Assembly: GCF_016801865.2 (NCBI RefSeq)
Contig: NC_068938.1
Coordinates: 222,844,663-222,908,662, forward strand
Direction of reading: 5' to 3'
DNA: 64,000 bases
Origin: Culex pipiens pallens
Taxonomy: Eukaryota > Arthropoda > Insecta > Diptera > Culicidae
A program made the translations under genes and the position numbers. Each line of letters starts with the position of its first letter. Position 1 is the stretch's first letter. This document shows, piece by piece, positions 1 to 12,270 of this stretch. The notes under the pieces were generated by a model. That model searched no databases. It was not told the DNA's origin and was given only the letters and a program-made list of their open reading frames with translations.

Positions 1-1279
1 TGCACATTTCTTGTCAATATTAATAATTGCAGTACATCCGAGAACACCCGAAAACGTATTACAAAAACTGAAGCGGCCAGCTCTACTGCGTTGTGTTAAC
101 GCAGATTGGATTCTGAGAACGGATCACATTTCACAGAATGTATAGGAGAGGATGGACGCGTGGACATGCCGTACTAAACTAAATCGGAGCTTATTTGTCA
201 AAGGTGAACTTCAATTTCTAATATTTCGAAAGAATTCTTCTTCTGTTCAACAAGCCAAAATTACCTTTGTCAAAACTTTTCAACAGAGCACAAAAAAATC
301 GGCAAACCACACGTCGAATTCCCCCGCGGGTCGAACCCAGACCCACCATCTGTCCCAATTAAAGGGACGAAAGTTAAACCGCAAAAAAGGAACCCCGTGC
401 CCGCTCGCACAGGGCACCAATAAATCAGAGAATTGTGGCGCTCTGTGAAAGGTACGCAGCATGTCCGTCAATAAACCAATAAAAGAAACCCGCTAAACCT
501 TGTCGTTCCGTTCCGCTTTCCGAGCTTCTGTGTTCATTATTTTAACCAACATTTTCATTTCCAGCACACACAAAAGGTATAATTGCTTGCGCGGTAACCC
601 CGACGAAACCAATAATTACAGTGTTGTGTTCTTGCCGCAAAATCAGGGCATCTGCGTGCGTGCGCGCTCCTGTCCCCAAGAGTAGAACCATACGGTTCTA
701 TTCATCAATAGAGTTTGGAAACAAAAGACGGTGTGCGCCACACAAAAAGCTGATATCTTCCGCCGCAACGCTCGCGAAGCTCAGCGGAAAAAGGTATTAA
801 TTTCAACGTTTTCCAAAAACGACGACCGAAAAAAACGAACTCACGAGGGTGGAATATGGAAATTCGACGTGTCCCGGTTCGGTACCCCAGCACGGTGAAA
901 TATCCGTGGGGGTAACGTAACGACGATAGACAGAGCTTGAACAGATGATCACCGTCGGAACGATGGAAAAAAATAACCGTTGAAAAAACGCGTGCAGCCG
1001 TGACCAGCCGGCAGCGGTTACCAGCTTAAACGAGTGTTGCGCTAAGAACTGCAGCGCTAGATCAGATAGCGAGACGTCTTTGGAAATTTTAATTTTCTTG
1101 TTCCCTCTCCTCCCTCGCGCGATTTCGCTTCCAAGGGGAAGAAAAAAACCGATATTTCACGCATCAGGGCAGGAAAAACGGCCGCCGCCGAAATGTTCGG
1201 TGCATTTTCTGGTTAATTATAAATTCTTTGTTCCGTTCGTGGTTCAATAAGCTTCAAGAAGGAAGGGGGCGAGTCCTAC
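1..1279. other. Gene-free region downstream of dap exon 2
   Basis: No convincing coding region is seen. Bases about 6-62 are the reverse complement of a dispersed repeat that recurs near 38381-38441, sharing a block around TGTCAATATTAAT and CAGTACATCCGAG. The final coding exon of the dacapo-like gene, expected on the minus strand and to start in phase 1, was looked for here and not found. Confidence 0.5.
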
Positions 1280-2407
1280 CTGTGATTCGCTGCTGTCGTC
1301 GCGCCCGGGTGGCCGAGGCAGGGAAAGACGAGGAGCTGGACAGGCTGACGACGGTGGTGGTGGCGGTGCTGCTGCCGATCTTGGCCAGCGGGTGTGTCAA
1401 GACGGGTGCGTCCATTTCGGTGTCCGATCCGCTGACAGCGGCCGCGGTCGTGCTGAAGCAGGTTCCGTTTTCGCGTTCCGCGCGCTGGTCCATCAGATCT
1501 TCGGAGGCGGTGGCCGTGCCGACGACGTGGGCGGCCCGCGTCAGGGCAACCATTCCGCCGACGAAGCAGGACGGGGCGGAAGTCGGTGGCACGCGCTCCC
1601 ACTGGTACTGTTCGTGGTTCTGGAGGGGCTCGCCGGAGCGGAAATCGAAGCCCCACTTCTTGCTGAGGACGTCGTTCTGGGCGGCCAGCTCGCGCTCAAT
1701 GAATCTGAGGAAGGGACAAATTATTTGAAAATTAATTTCATTATTCTTTGATTGAAGAGCTAATAGAATATAGAAATCATATCAAAGTTGGCCTTCACAG
1801 AATTTCAAAATTCTTCAAAATATGAATGAATCTCTAGAATGTTTTATCTAAGAATTATTGTCGAATTTTATATATTTTATAGTTTATATCATAGGTTTTT
1901 TGAATTATCTCGTTTTTTTTGTATTTTTTTGATATGAGGTCCAACAAATTCAATTAAAAGTTTGAAAGTTATATTTATATTCTTAAAACGAAGATGATGT
2001 TCTCTTTCCTGAGTTAGGATTAATTGAAGCTTAAATTTGCTCAAATTTAAAAACTATTTTAATAGAATTTTGAAGAGTTTGGGCTATAAAAGTATTGAGC
2101 ATCACATTTTCATAGAAAAATAGTGGTCACATTTCTCTCTGCTGCAACAAAGGCAACGTTTGTCAAAGCCAACTTTACCAACAGTAACTGATAAGGCTAC
2201 CCTTCAAAAACAAGATAATAAGGTCAATAACCAAAGCCAAACTTACTTCTTGGAGTCCTCCTTGTCCACCGGTCCGAACAGGTCCCGCTTGACCCGGGCG
2301 GCCGTGATGCGGGCCGCGGACGTCGGCGCCGGCCGCCGACCGACGGCCGGCGAACGGAGCGTCGATATCTCCGACAGTATCATCGGGTTGTACACCTTGG
2401 CACTCAT
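1280..2407 (-). CDS. dap: Dacapo-like cyclin-dependent kinase inhibitor (p21/p27 CDI family), two exons, 3' end missing
   Basis: This is a CDK inhibitor that would bind cyclin-CDK2 in the nucleus and hold cells in G1. Exon 1 runs 2407 to 2247 from ATG to a GTAAGT donor. Exon 2 runs from 1704, after a TTCCTCAG acceptor, to 1280, before a GTAGGA donor. The splice falls inside the inhibitory domain. Exon 1 carries RDLFGPVDKED, matching the RxLFG cyclin-docking motif of p27, at about residues 40-50. Exon 2 carries KKWGFDFRSGEPL followed by QYQWERV, matching the CDK-binding WNFDF...PLEG.YEWQ segment. The rest is Ser/Thr/Ala-rich. The readable part is 195 codons and ends in RQQRIT plus one base, which looks like the start of a QxxI PIP-box (PCNA-binding) tail completed in a further exon. 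That exon is not visible in the window. What is seen is the motif match; the function is by family. Confidence 0.85.
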
Positions 2408-3956
2408 GTTTATTTTATTTATTTCGATTCACCAACAAACGCACCAAAAAATCCTTGTTTATTTCAGTGGCAGCGAGCTTCAAAATATCAACCAAAACGC
2501 ACAACAAAACTCGTTTTTATTTTTCTCGATTTTCTGTTGTGCTCACAATCCAACAAAGCAAGCCGGGGGTGAGGGCTTCTTCTTCTTCCTCGCCGTTCAA
2601 CTCACTGCAACCTTCGTCGTATTTATATTTATGTTTGAGGTTAGGTTTGCGCAATCAAAATCGCTGTTTTTCGCGTAGAAAAGCACTTTTCACCCAGCGA
2701 AAGTTACCAAATCGGATGCGGACAATCAGCGCGCAACTTTTCGCAATAGTTTTCCCAACTTTCAAACTATTATAGATGAGTTTTTCGTCGAAAATAACTT
2801 CCACCCAAACGTGACGTCACAGACTGCTCTCACTCACTGGAAACTGTTTTTTCGAGGCCAAAAAGCACAGCTTTTCCGCAATTTCAAGCCACTATTCCAC
2901 CGCAAATCTGCACGCTCACTTGAAAAAAATGTCCCGTTTTTCCGTTTCGCAACCCAACAGTACTGTTGCACAAGACTTGCTTTACTCTCTTTTGGCAAAC
3001 GCCCAACTCTTCAAACTCTTTCAAACCGAACGAGCTCCGGAGGAGGAAACACTTTCGACTCAACTGACGCCTTGAACGAGACTAGCCGAGAGGTGCACGG
3101 CAAATCCAACAGCAAGCGAGAAGCAGGCCACCGGACGGAACTCTCACAAATACACACACGTGGCGACGGCGGCGATGGCACCAACACAGCGAAATAAACG
3201 ATCGAGGGGTGCGTCGATGTTGGAAATATGTTGCGTTGGGAACAAGGAGGCGAGGATTGAAGCACCCCTTGGTGAATTATGTTTGTGAGTTGCGTGGAGG
3301 AGAAGCAGCATAAACTCGGTAGCATAGGCAGGGACGGAAGAGGGGAGGAGTGCTTTCTTCTTATGCTTCTTGTTTTTATGCGACGGCGTGATCCGTTCGT
3401 TCAATACAATCATACTTTTTTTCCATACACTTTTATGCTTGAAAAGAAACGGTGGAGATTTAAATCTGTCCCTTGGGGGAGGAAGTATTGTGCGACGAAT
3501 TTAAATGGATTAACTTTCTGTTGAGCTTTTAAACGCCCAACTGGACTTTTGGTGGGTGGGTGTGGTTTTATGATCATTGATTGATCCTTAATTATTTATT
3601 TCTACGTTTAGATTTTGCTAACTGGGTGTTCTTTTAGGGAAAACAAATTTTGAGAAAAAAAAACCCTAGATCTAATATAAAACTAATATCACAGTTGTTG
3701 ACGGAGGAGTGCTTCGATGAGCGGATTCGTTGACATCCCACACGAAGTCCTGAAGGTCCTTGTTCCTTAAATTATGCATTATTTTGAGTTTTTTGAAACT
3801 CAAGTTTTACATGATTCAGACTCAGAGTTTAGCTAGCAAAGCTTCGTAAGTCGTAATTTATCTAAAAAGCAAAACAATCCACTTTAACGACCCCCGGGTC
3901 TTTTGTAGGCTCTGTTGCAAGTTTCTGTTCATTTCTAGGCGTCCGAAGGTTATGTG
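2408..3956. promoter_or_regulatory. Upstream region of dap, with a CRE palindrome
   Basis: This is the presumed 5' UTR and promoter side of the dacapo-like gene. It contains GTGACGTCAC at 2811-2820, a perfect palindromic CRE/AP-1-type site. A TTTTTCGCG stretch near 2665 could be E2F-like, which would fit a cell-cycle gene. The open frames here lack coding character and I do not call them. No other gene is seen. Confidence 0.4.
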
Positions 3957-4133
3957 TGGTGAGTCACTCAAAACCTCTTTTACGCTAATGAACCGACGTT
4001 TTACTTCCCCATCCGATAGAAGGCGTGATCAGGTAAATCTCGTCTCGAAAAATGCCACCGGGTCCGTCTGGGATTGAATCCAGGCCATACTGGGGTGAGA
4101 GGCTACCACGCTAACCACTGCGCCACCGGACCC
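3957..4133 (-). mobile_element. tRNA-derived SINE, minus strand
   Basis: Reading the minus strand from 4133, the head is GGGTCCGGTGGCGCAGTGGT, an A box with tRNA-like 5' sequence, followed by a B box GGATTCAATCCCA. The body contains CTTCTATCGGATGG and AAGTAAAACGTCGGT. The body motif recurs in the plus-strand SINE at 54110, so both belong to one SINE family. The 3' boundary is approximate. Confidence 0.75.
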
Positions 4134-4342
4134 GATCCGGACCCGTAATTTATCTAATCTTATCTAATTTTATTTCAGAATAAGTCATTTTGCATCATTA
4201 GTTTATCTATACAAGTCTCCATATAATTTTCAGTGCTGGTCATATGTATGAAATTTTGATCTTGAGAAGGAATTTTCTGATCGGTTTGGTGTCTTGGGCA
4301 AAGTTGTAGGTTATGATTAGGACTTTTCGAAAACAAAACAGG
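4134..4342. repeat. Dispersed repeat with GGCAAAGTTGTAGG core
   Basis: Bases about 4190-4330 resemble segments near 39875, 48090 and 53660 on this strand and near 43200 and 55730 on the other. They share a fragment of the form GATTTGGTGTCTT then GCAAAGTTGTAGG. No gene is seen. Confidence 0.45.
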
Positions 4343-4450
4343 TACAGTTCAGACTCGATTATCCGAATCCTCAATTATCCGTAGTTTCGATTATCGGAAG
4401 GTTTGTATGGGACTTTGGATCAATCGGATGATCGAATCACGAACAAAAAA
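4343..4450 (+). mobile_element. pogo-like MITE, 5' half only
   Basis: The sequence begins TACAGTTCAGACTCGATTAT and continues with CAATTATCCG and GATTATCGG repeats. This is the same terminal sequence as the complete element at 39472-39872. No matching right end was found nearby, so this copy is truncated. Confidence 0.65.
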
Positions 4451-4584
4451 ATATTTTTTTCGTATTTTTTTTATTTTCTCGCCTTTAACTTTTTTGTCTT
4501 TTTCTTGTTTTTAACATCAAATTCGAGTTCTGCGATCCCATTTTAGTCAAACTTAAATAGTTGATTGCCTATTAAATAATACCA

Positions 4585-4690
4585 TCCACAAACCACGTGA
4601 ACACTTTTTTGAAAATCTCAAACTCCCCCCCCCCCCCCCTCGTGTTCAATTGTCCATATAAAAAAAACTTTTTTATATGGAGCATATACA
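4585..4690. repeat. Poly-C tract repeat fragment
   Basis: A run of about 17 C at 4623-4640 sits in a sequence of the type ACCACGTGAACACTTTTTTG...CTCGTGTTCAATTGTCC. The pattern looks like a degraded dispersed repeat rather than a unique sequence. No coding potential is seen between here and 4854. Confidence 0.35.
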
Positions 4691-5076
4691 ATCGCAATAC
4701 CCGGATGGTCCCCACCTTAATTACAAAAATACGTATTTTCTATTTAAAAAAAAATGTAGTCCCCTAAAAAGACATCTTCTGAGCTTCTTTTTTTTTTTCT
4801 TTGATAAAATGTACCGTTTTCAAGTTATAGCGACTTTTAAGTATAATATTTGATTTTTGACAAAGAACTTTGTCCTAAGGGCTCTATTCTGGAGAGGTGT
4901 CAATCCAGAAAAACGAAAAATGTCGCGCGTTACGAAAATGTTGCATGCTTGGTACTGCGGAAGGGGTCAGCAACGAATGAAGTGTGGCAACAATGGTGCA
5001 ACATTCTCGCGTGACAGTTCCAAGAAAGCAGGAGACGAGGCAAAATTTGCACCTTGTTGCCACATTTCATGCGGAC

Positions 5077-5136
5077 TATATAAGCTAACAGATAGCCTCT
5101 GAACAGTTAGTTTTGACCGAAAATCCGTCAGAGACG
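5077..5136 (+). promoter_or_regulatory. TATA / initiator / DPE core promoter in terminal module
   Basis: TATATAAG lies at 5077-5084. An initiator-like ACAGTT puts A+1 at 5105, 28 bases after the first T of the TATA box. A DPE-type AGACG begins exactly at +28 (5132). This spacing is that of a complete arthropod RNA polymerase II core promoter. It faces the satellite array that begins about 160 bases downstream. That it is active is inference. Confidence 0.6.
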
Positions 5137-5289
5137 GATCGACGGTGGTAATTTTATTGCTCACACACACATACACACATTGAAAGACACAGGTTGTGCA
5201 CCACCTTGGGAGGAATTCTGTTCTAAAGAACATTGTTAGAATGGTCACTCGGAAACCAGAATGATTCAATGCAATGGGGTTGGGACCAA

Positions 5290-6118
5290 ACTGGTAGGAT
5301 ATTGGCCACACCCGGAGTGGCCATGGCCCTGAGGGAAGGTTCTACCGGGGGGACATTTATCGAACCATACGACTTGGGGCAATATGGGTTTCAAAATTCA
5401 TGGTTTTTGATACTGGTGATGAAAATGGCCATTTTGATAGGATTGGCCACACCCGGAGTGGCCATGGCCCTGAGGGAAGGTTCTACCGGGGGGACATTTA
5501 TTGAACCATACGACTTGGGGCAATATGGGTTTCAAAATTCATGGTTTTTGATACTGGTAATGAAAATGGCCATTTTGACAGGATTGGCCACACCGGGGGT
5601 GGCCATGGCCCTGAGGGAAGGTTCTACCGGGGGACATTTATCGAACCATACGACTTGGGGCAATATGGGTGTCAAAATTCATGGTTTTTGATACTGGTGA
5701 TGAAAATGGCCATTTTGATAGGATTGGCCACACCCGGAGTGGCCATGGCCCTGAGGGAAGGTTCTACCGGGGGGACATTTATTGAACCATACGACTTGGG
5801 GCAATATGGGTATCAAAATTCATGGTTTTTGATACTGGTAATGAAAATGGCCATTTTGATAGGATTGGCCACACCCGGAGTGGCCATGGCCCTGAGGGAA
5901 GGTTCTACCGGGGGGACATTTATCGAACCATACGATTTGGGGCAATATGGGTATCAAAATTCATGGTTTTTGATACTGGTGATGAAAATGGCCATTTTGA
6001 CAGGATTGGCCACACTCGGAATGGCCATGGCCCTGAGGGAAGGTTCTACCGGGGGGGGGGGGACATTTATCGAACCATACGACTTGGGACAATATGGGTA
6101 TCCAAATTCATGGTTTTT
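5290..6118 (+). repeat. 141-bp satellite array, about 6 units
   Basis: The unit is 141 bases, equal to 47 codons, so frames stay open across units. Each unit contains AAAATGGCCATTTT and GGCCATGGCC (perfect palindromes), GGCCAC-N7-GTGGCC, and GTATCAAAA paired with TTTTTGATAC seven bases away. The array begins right after the terminal module and ends at a palindromic junction where the satellite flips strand. Confidence 0.9.
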
Positions 6119-6316
6119 GGTACCGTCCCAAGTCGTATGGTTCGATAAATGTCCCCGGTAGAACCTTCCCCAGGGCCATGGCCACTTCGGTTGAGGCCAA
6201 TTCTGCCAAAATGTCCATTTTCATTACCAGTATCAAAAACCATGAATTTTGATACCCATATTGCCCCAAGTCGTATGGTTCGATAAATATCCCCCCGGTA
6301 AAACCTTCCCTCAGGG
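6119..6316 (-). repeat. Inverted fragment of the 141-bp satellite
   Basis: About 1.4 satellite units lie in opposite orientation to the preceding array, making a head-on junction near 6118. The unit is slightly degenerate here, for example CCCCAGGGCC for CCCTCAGGGCC. It abuts the foldback element that follows. Confidence 0.85.
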
Positions 6317-8365
6317 CATTTGAATAAATTGATTACTCCTTTATTTGACCTCCTAGCCAAATGGTGTCTTCGGAAGAGTTGTTGTACTTGATAAGGGCTA
6401 TCTTTTAAAGTTATTGACATACAGGGTGACGACCTTCCAGGGTGTCAACCAAAAACTAACTCTGTTGGATGACGTTGTAGGGCTTTGGTGTATTGCGCAA
6501 AGTTGTAGAGGAGAAAATTTCATGAAAGTTTGTCAAAGGCGCCAAATTTGTAGCTCTTAATCTACTACGTCATTTTTGCAAAAATGGTAAAAAAAAACAA
6601 TTTTTTGGGATAACTTAAAATGTTAGCATTTTAGCGGCCTACTATGTTCTGAAGAGTTGTTTATGACATAAAATTACACATCTTTGCCCAAGACAGCAAA
6701 ATGTTGTGAGCCTTTATTGAGGAGTTATAACCATTTGTAAGCGATTTTGAGCATATTTTTAAGTTGCAATGTTTTCGAAATGGCGAATTTTGGCGCAAAA
6801 CCGAACAATGCACATGAAAGTACACACTTTCAACTACATTTTCTGAAAATATCTCCGTGTCTATCGGTGTCGATTTAGAGATTATCTCAATTTGAATTTG
6901 ACGGTATTTAATCAATTTATTTATAATTTTTAAGCGAAATCTTATTGAAACGTGGTAATAATCGGTAAATTGAAAGGGTAAATTGATCGATTTTAATATT
7001 GCTTATTGCGAGATAAAATCACGTTTCGCCTTCGCTGTGATTGACAGGAGATTATTGCCGCCTTATTACCGCAGTGTAAAAATCAGCAAGTTGAACTAAA
7101 ATTCTGGTTGATTTGGCTGTCAACTTGGTTTGTTTTCAATATTTTCCAAAAAGTCAGCTCAAAACTCCAGGCAACCTTTGACAACAGCCAAAAATTTGTT
7201 CTGCGGTTGTCTTGCGGCTGTCATGCGACCATTTTCTTGCGGTCGTATCACCGCACGTGAACTCTAATTATTGACGCCTGCAGTAAAACATTGTTCATGC
7301 TTAAAATTATTATACACATTTTAAAATTATGAAAATTAAAAAATAATGTAAGTGAAAATTTTAAATAATTGTTCGTATTTAAAATTAAGTATTTCTTTGA
7401 ATATGTGGTCACTCTGGAAAGGTTGTCGTATTTTTTCATAGACAATGTAATTTCCATAAAAATCGATCAATTTACCTTTCAATTTACCAATTTTCACCAT
7501 GTATTCATTATGATTTCGAATAACATTTATAAATAAATTGATTAAAAATCGGCAAATTCAAATTAAGATATCTAAAAATATATACAAGGAGATATTTTCA
7601 GGAAATGTAGTTGAAAGTGTGTACTTTCAGGTGCATTGTTCGGTTTTGCGCCAAAATGCGCCATTTTGAAAACATTGCAACTTGAAAATAGGCTAAAAAT
7701 CACTTAAAAATGGTTATAGGGGAACTATACCCTTTCTCAGCCTATTTCTATTAATCGGCCTATCAACACTTTGATCATGAATTACAGCTTTCATACAGTG
7801 TTTTTGAATGTTCCAAAGTAATAAATAGCTCAAATTCAAGTGAGCAAGCAACTCTCCATTGTTGATACATCTGAAAATGTTGATTTAATAGCGGAAAACT
7901 GCAAAAGTGATGAGAATTGGTCGAACGGCTTAGTGTGATTAGAATGGGTATATTTCCCCTAACTCCTCAATAAAGGCTCAAAACATTTTGCTGTTTTCGG
8001 TAAAGATATGTAATTTTATGTCATAAACAACTCTTCAGAACATAGTAGGCCGCTAAAACGCTAATATTTTAAGTTATCACAAAAAAGTGCTTTTTGGACC
8101 ATTTTTGCAAAACTGGCGTATATCTCGAGTAGATTAAGGGCTACAAATTTGGTGCCTTCGACCAACCTTCATGAATTTTTCTCCTCTGCAACTTTCCCAA
8201 GCACCAAAGCCCTACAACGTCATCCAACAAAGTTAATTATGGTTGACACCCTGGAAGGTCGTCACCCTGTATGTCAATAACTTCAAAAGATAGCCCTTAT
8301 CAAGTACAACAACTCTTCCGAAGACACCATGTGGCTAGGACGTCAAATAAAATAGTTTCAATTTA
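6317..8365. mobile_element. 2-kb foldback element with long inverted arms
   Basis: The two ends read as reverse complements over several hundred bases. Bases about 6317-6960 (GAATAAATTGA..., TTATTTGACCTCC, GGTGTCTTCGG) mirror bases about 8365-7500 (...GTCAAATAAAATAG, GGCTAGGACG). The right arm is longer because it holds a MITE insertion at 7718-7961. The middle, 7100-7460, contains GCGGCTGTCATGCG and CTCTAATTATTGACGCC, a segment that recurs near 55200-55290. No transposase is seen. It interrupts satellite sequence, so it inserted after the array existed. Confidence 0.75.
7718..7961. mobile_element. MITE with AGGGGAAcTATACCC termini inside the foldback
   Basis: The termini are AGGGGAACTATACCC and GGGTATATTTCCCCT. 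The homologous empty site in the other foldback arm (near 6720, GAGTTATAACC) shows that TA was duplicated on insertion. That is the target duplication of Tc1/mariner-type elements. A second copy of the family is at 46012-46401. Confidence 0.85.
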
Positions 8366-8394
8366 TTCCACTTAATTTTGCCATTCCGAACACT

Positions 8395-8575
8395 GTGCAA
8401 TGGCCACTCCGGGTGTGGCCAATCCTGTCAAAATGGCCATTTTCATTACCAGTATCAAAAACCATGAATTTGGATACCTATATTGCCCCAAGTCGTATGG
8501 TTCGATAAATGTCCCCCCGGTAGAACCTTCCCTCAGGGCCATGGCCACTCCGGGTGTGGCCAACATCCTACCAGT
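8395..8575 (-). repeat. Inverted fragment of the 141-bp satellite
   Basis: About 1.3 satellite units are read on the minus strand, ending in a minus-strand copy of the terminal module. Together with 5030-6316 this makes a large imperfect palindrome around the foldback element. Confidence 0.85.
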
Positions 8576-9115
8576 TTGGTCCCAACCCCATTGCCTTGAA
8601 TCACTCTGGTTTCCGAGTGACCATTCTAACAATGTTCTTTAGAACAGAATTCCTCCCAAGTTGGTGCACAACCTGTGTCTTTCAATGTGTGTATGTGTGT
8701 GTGAGCAATAAAATTACCACCGTCGATCCGTCTCTGACGGATTTCAGTCAAAACTAAAATTGTTCAGAGGCTATCTGTTAGCTTAAATAGTCCGCATGAA
8801 ATGTGGCAACATGGTGCAACATTCTCGCGTGACAGTTCCAAGAAAGCAGGAGACGAGGCAAAATTTGCACCTTGTTGCCACATTTCATGCGGACTATATA
8901 AGCTAACAGATAGCCTCTGAACAGTTAGTTTTGACCGAAAATCCGTCAGAGACGGATCGACGGTGGTAATTTTATTGCTCACACACACATACACACATTG
9001 AAAGACACAGGTTGTGCACCACCTTGGGAGGAATCCTGTTCTAAAGAACATTGTTAGAATGGTCACTCGGAAACCAGAATGATTCAAGGCAATGGGGTTG
9101 GGACCAAACTAGTAG
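8576..9115. repeat. Head-to-head terminal modules (internal palindrome)
   Basis: An inverted copy of the terminal module (8576-8808) faces a direct copy (8869-9115). About 60 unpaired bases between them contain ATTCTCGCGTGACAGTTCC. The direct copy keeps the core promoter intact, with TATATAAG near 8895, A+1 at 8923 and AGACG at +28 (8950). In the inverted copy the TATA is changed to TATTTAAG and the initiator is altered. Only the rightward promoter, facing the larger satellite array, therefore looks intact. Confidence 0.75.
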
Positions 9116-11128
9116 GATATTGGCCACACCCGGAGTGGCCATGGCCCTGAGGGAAGGTTCTACCGGGGGGACATTTATCGAACCATACGACTTGGGGCAA
9201 TATGGGTATCAAAATTCATGGTTTTTGATACTGGTGATGAAAATGGCCATTTTGACAGGATTGGCCACACCCGGAGTGGTCATGGCCCTGAGGGAAGGTT
9301 CTACCGGGGGGACATTTATCGAACCATACGACTTGGGGCAATATGGGTATCAAAATTCATGGTTTTTGATACTGGTGATGAAAATGGCCATATTGACAGG
9401 ATTGGCCACACCCGGAGTGGCCATGGCCCTGAGGGAAGGTTCTACCGGGGGGACATGAACCATACGACTTGGGGCAATATGGGTATCAAAATTCATGGTT
9501 TTTGATACTGGTGATGAAAATGGCCATTTTGACAGGATTGGCCACACCCGGAGTGGTCATGGCCCTGAGGGAAGGTTCTACCGGGGGGACATTTATCGAA
9601 CCATACGACTTGGGGCAATATGGGTATCAAAATTCATGGTTTTTGATACTGGTGATGAAAATGGCCATATTGACAGGATTGGCCACACCCGGAGTGGCCA
9701 TGGCCCTGAGGGAAGGTTCTACCGGGGGGACATGAACCATACGACTTGGGGCAATATGGGTATCAAAATTCATGGTTTTTGATACTGGTGATGAAAATGG
9801 CCATTTTGATATTATTGGCCACACCCGGAGTGGCCATGGCCTTGAGGGAAGGTTCTATCGGGGGGACATTTATCGAACCATACGACTTGGGGCAATATGG
9901 GTATCAAAATTCATGGTTTTTGCTACTGGTGATGAAAATGGCGATTTTGACAGGATTGGCCACACCCGGAGTGGCCATGGCCCTGAGGGAAGGTTCTACC
10001 GGGGGGACATGAACCATACGACTTGGGGCAATATGGGTATCAAAATTCATGGTTTTTGATACTGGTGATGAAAATGGCCATTTTGACAGGATTGGCCACA
10101 CCCGGAGTGGCCATGGCCCGGAGGGAAGGTTCTACCGGGGGGACATTTATCGAACCATACGACTTGGGGCAATATGGGTTTCAAAATTCATGGTTTTTGA
10201 TACTGGTGATGAAAATGGCCATTTTGACAGGATTGGCCACACCCGGAGTGGCCATGGCCCTGAGGGAAGGTTCTACCGGGGGGACATTTATCGAACCATA
10301 CGACTTGGGGCAATATGGGTATCAAAATTCATGGTTTTTGATACTGGTGATGAAAATGGCCATTTTGACAGGATTGGCCACACCCGGAGTGGCCATGGCC
10401 CTGAGGGCAGGTTCTACCGGGGGGACATTTATCGAACCATACGACTTGGGGCAATATGGGTATCAAAATTCATGGTTTTTGATACTGGTGATGAAAATGG
10501 CCATTTTGACAGGATTGGCCACACCCGGAGTGGCCATGGCCCGGAGGGAAGGTTCTACCGGGGGGACATTTATCGAACCATACGACTTGGGGCAATATGG
10601 GTTTCAAAATTCATGGTTTTTGATACTGGTGATGAAAATGGCCATTTTGACAGGATTGGCCACACCCGGAGTGGCCATGGCCCTGAGGGAAGGTTCTACC
10701 GGGGGGACATTTATCGAACCATACGACTTGGGGCAATATGGGTTTCAAAATTCATGGTTTTTGATACTGGTGATGAAAATGGCCATTTTGACAGGATTGG
10801 CCACACCCGGAGTGGCCATGGCCCTGAGGGAAGGTTCTATCGGGGGGACATTTATCGAACCATACGACTTGGGGCAATATGGGTATCAAAATTCATGGTT
10901 TTTGATACTGGTGATGAAAATGGCCATTTTGACAGGATTGGCCACACCCGGAGTGGCCATGGCCCTGAGGGCAGGTTCTACCGGGGGGACATTTATCGAA
11001 CCATACGACTTGGGGCAATATGGGTATCAAAATTCATGGTTTTTGCTACTGGTGATGAAAATGGCGATTTTGACAGGATTGGCCACACCCGGAGTGGCCA
11101 TGGCCCTGAGGGAAGGTTCTACCGGTGC
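9116..11128 (+). repeat. 141-bp satellite array, about 14 units, with higher-order structure
   Basis: The first part is a 277-bp higher-order repeat, a 141-bp unit followed by a 136-bp unit that lacks five bases in the ACATTTATCGAACC segment. Frames recur at 9218, 9495, 9772 and 10049. From 10049 to 11134 all units are 141 bp, giving 361-codon and 371-codon open frames in two different frames at once. I take these as a consequence of a stop-free, multiple-of-three unit rather than proof of a protein. Confidence 0.9.
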
Positions 11129-11286
11129 CATTGATTGAATAAATTTAATTAGAATTAATTATTCAGGATTAAATAAATAGGCAAAGAATTAAAAAATATA
11201 AATAAAAATAGCACGATTTTTAGAGTTTTTTACAAAGTTCTTTGTCATATTGGTCATGTAGAACATAACTACCTGCACCTTTTTTT

Positions 11287-12248
11287 TTTGCATTTTCAAA
11301 ATACTTCTCGAAAGAAAAGTACTAAGAAAACAATTTTTTCTTGAAAAGCTGCGAAAATTTGCTACAATTTCCTCTCTGGAAATCGGGTATTGACTTTCTA
11401 AAATACAGCCTCACAAAGAATGACAATCGATGAAAATGAAATTTTCTAAGTGTCACCTAATTAGCCTAACTCACTATCTCAGAAACTATTGGTCCGATTT
11501 TCAATGTTAAAAAAATTAACTTTTGCAAAAGTTCGAATCTTTTAAATAAAAAATAACTTTAAAAAATATATAACTTGGCTGAACTCTGAATTTTGTAAAA
11601 TTATGTATTTGTAGACCTTTTCCAAAAGTAAAGCTTCACTTAAATAAAAAAAAACTGTGTCGACAAATTTTATTTCAAATAAAAAAATCAAGAGGAAAAA
11701 ATAATGGCAAAAATAATAATTTTCTTTGAAAAAAAAATACTTGTTAAATCTATTTTTAAACTATTTAGAATACATTGTGTAAATTTATTAAGCCTGAAAG
11801 GTTTCGTGGTGATAAAATGTATATGTATGGCCATTGCAAAAATAAAAAATCTTTTGTTTCAAAGATATTTTTCTTGTTGTTGGGAGGGTGATCCAGCCGC
11901 ACATCGTTGATGTCGAAACCTCTAAACTGGGCCCTCGTCCTGTCACGTCCGTCAGTAGTCTTGTCGTACATTACAACTAGAACCAGATCTGCCAATGAAT
12001 TAGTACACTTCGACCAAATAAACACTGACGCTGTATGGATCTGACTCTAGAATAAATGCACAGTTGTGTGTTATTCATAAGTCCAAAATGTTCAATTATT
12101 CATATAAGTCCAAATATTCATTTGCGGATAACTACCTAACTTGAATTGAATAAAATTGAGATTTTAAGTAACATATCCGAAAGCTACTCTTATCTCAAAT
12201 CCCCGACATTTTAATTAATAGCCAAAAAAATCTAGAACGTTTCTTTTA
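11287..12248. other. AT-rich spacer between the giant repeat arms, no gene
   Basis: No gene is supported. The minus strand near 12025-11890 has a short frame with DKTTDGRDRT. A related DKTFDERDRT occurs on the minus strand near 15070, so this is probably repeated remnant sequence. Confidence 0.4.
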
Positions 12249-12270
12249 AAACCTGTCTGGCTTCTTAAAA
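12249..12270. repeat. Target-site duplication, left copy
   Basis: These 22 bases, starting AAACCTGTCTGG and ending CTTCTTAAAA, are repeated exactly at 13768-13789. They flank the element at 12271-13767. Confidence 0.9.

Larger units (their letters stand above)
4855..11286 (+). mobile_element. Composite satellite-bearing transposable element, left arm of a giant inverted repeat
   Basis: This 6,432-bp copy starts TTTTGACAAAGAACTTTGT and ends ACAAAGTTCTTTGTC (11232-11246) plus about 40 further conserved bases ending in CCTGCACC and a T run. The two GACAAAGAACTTTGT motifs are exact inverted repeats. Inside are, in order, a promoter-bearing terminal module, about six 141-bp satellite units, an inverted satellite fragment, a 2-kb foldback element, another inverted satellite fragment, an inverted then a direct copy of the terminal module, and about 14 more satellite units. 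It encodes no recognisable transposase, so it is non-autonomous or of unknown class. A mirror copy lies at 15526-21957 and a diverged relative at 29934-35890. Confidence 0.85.
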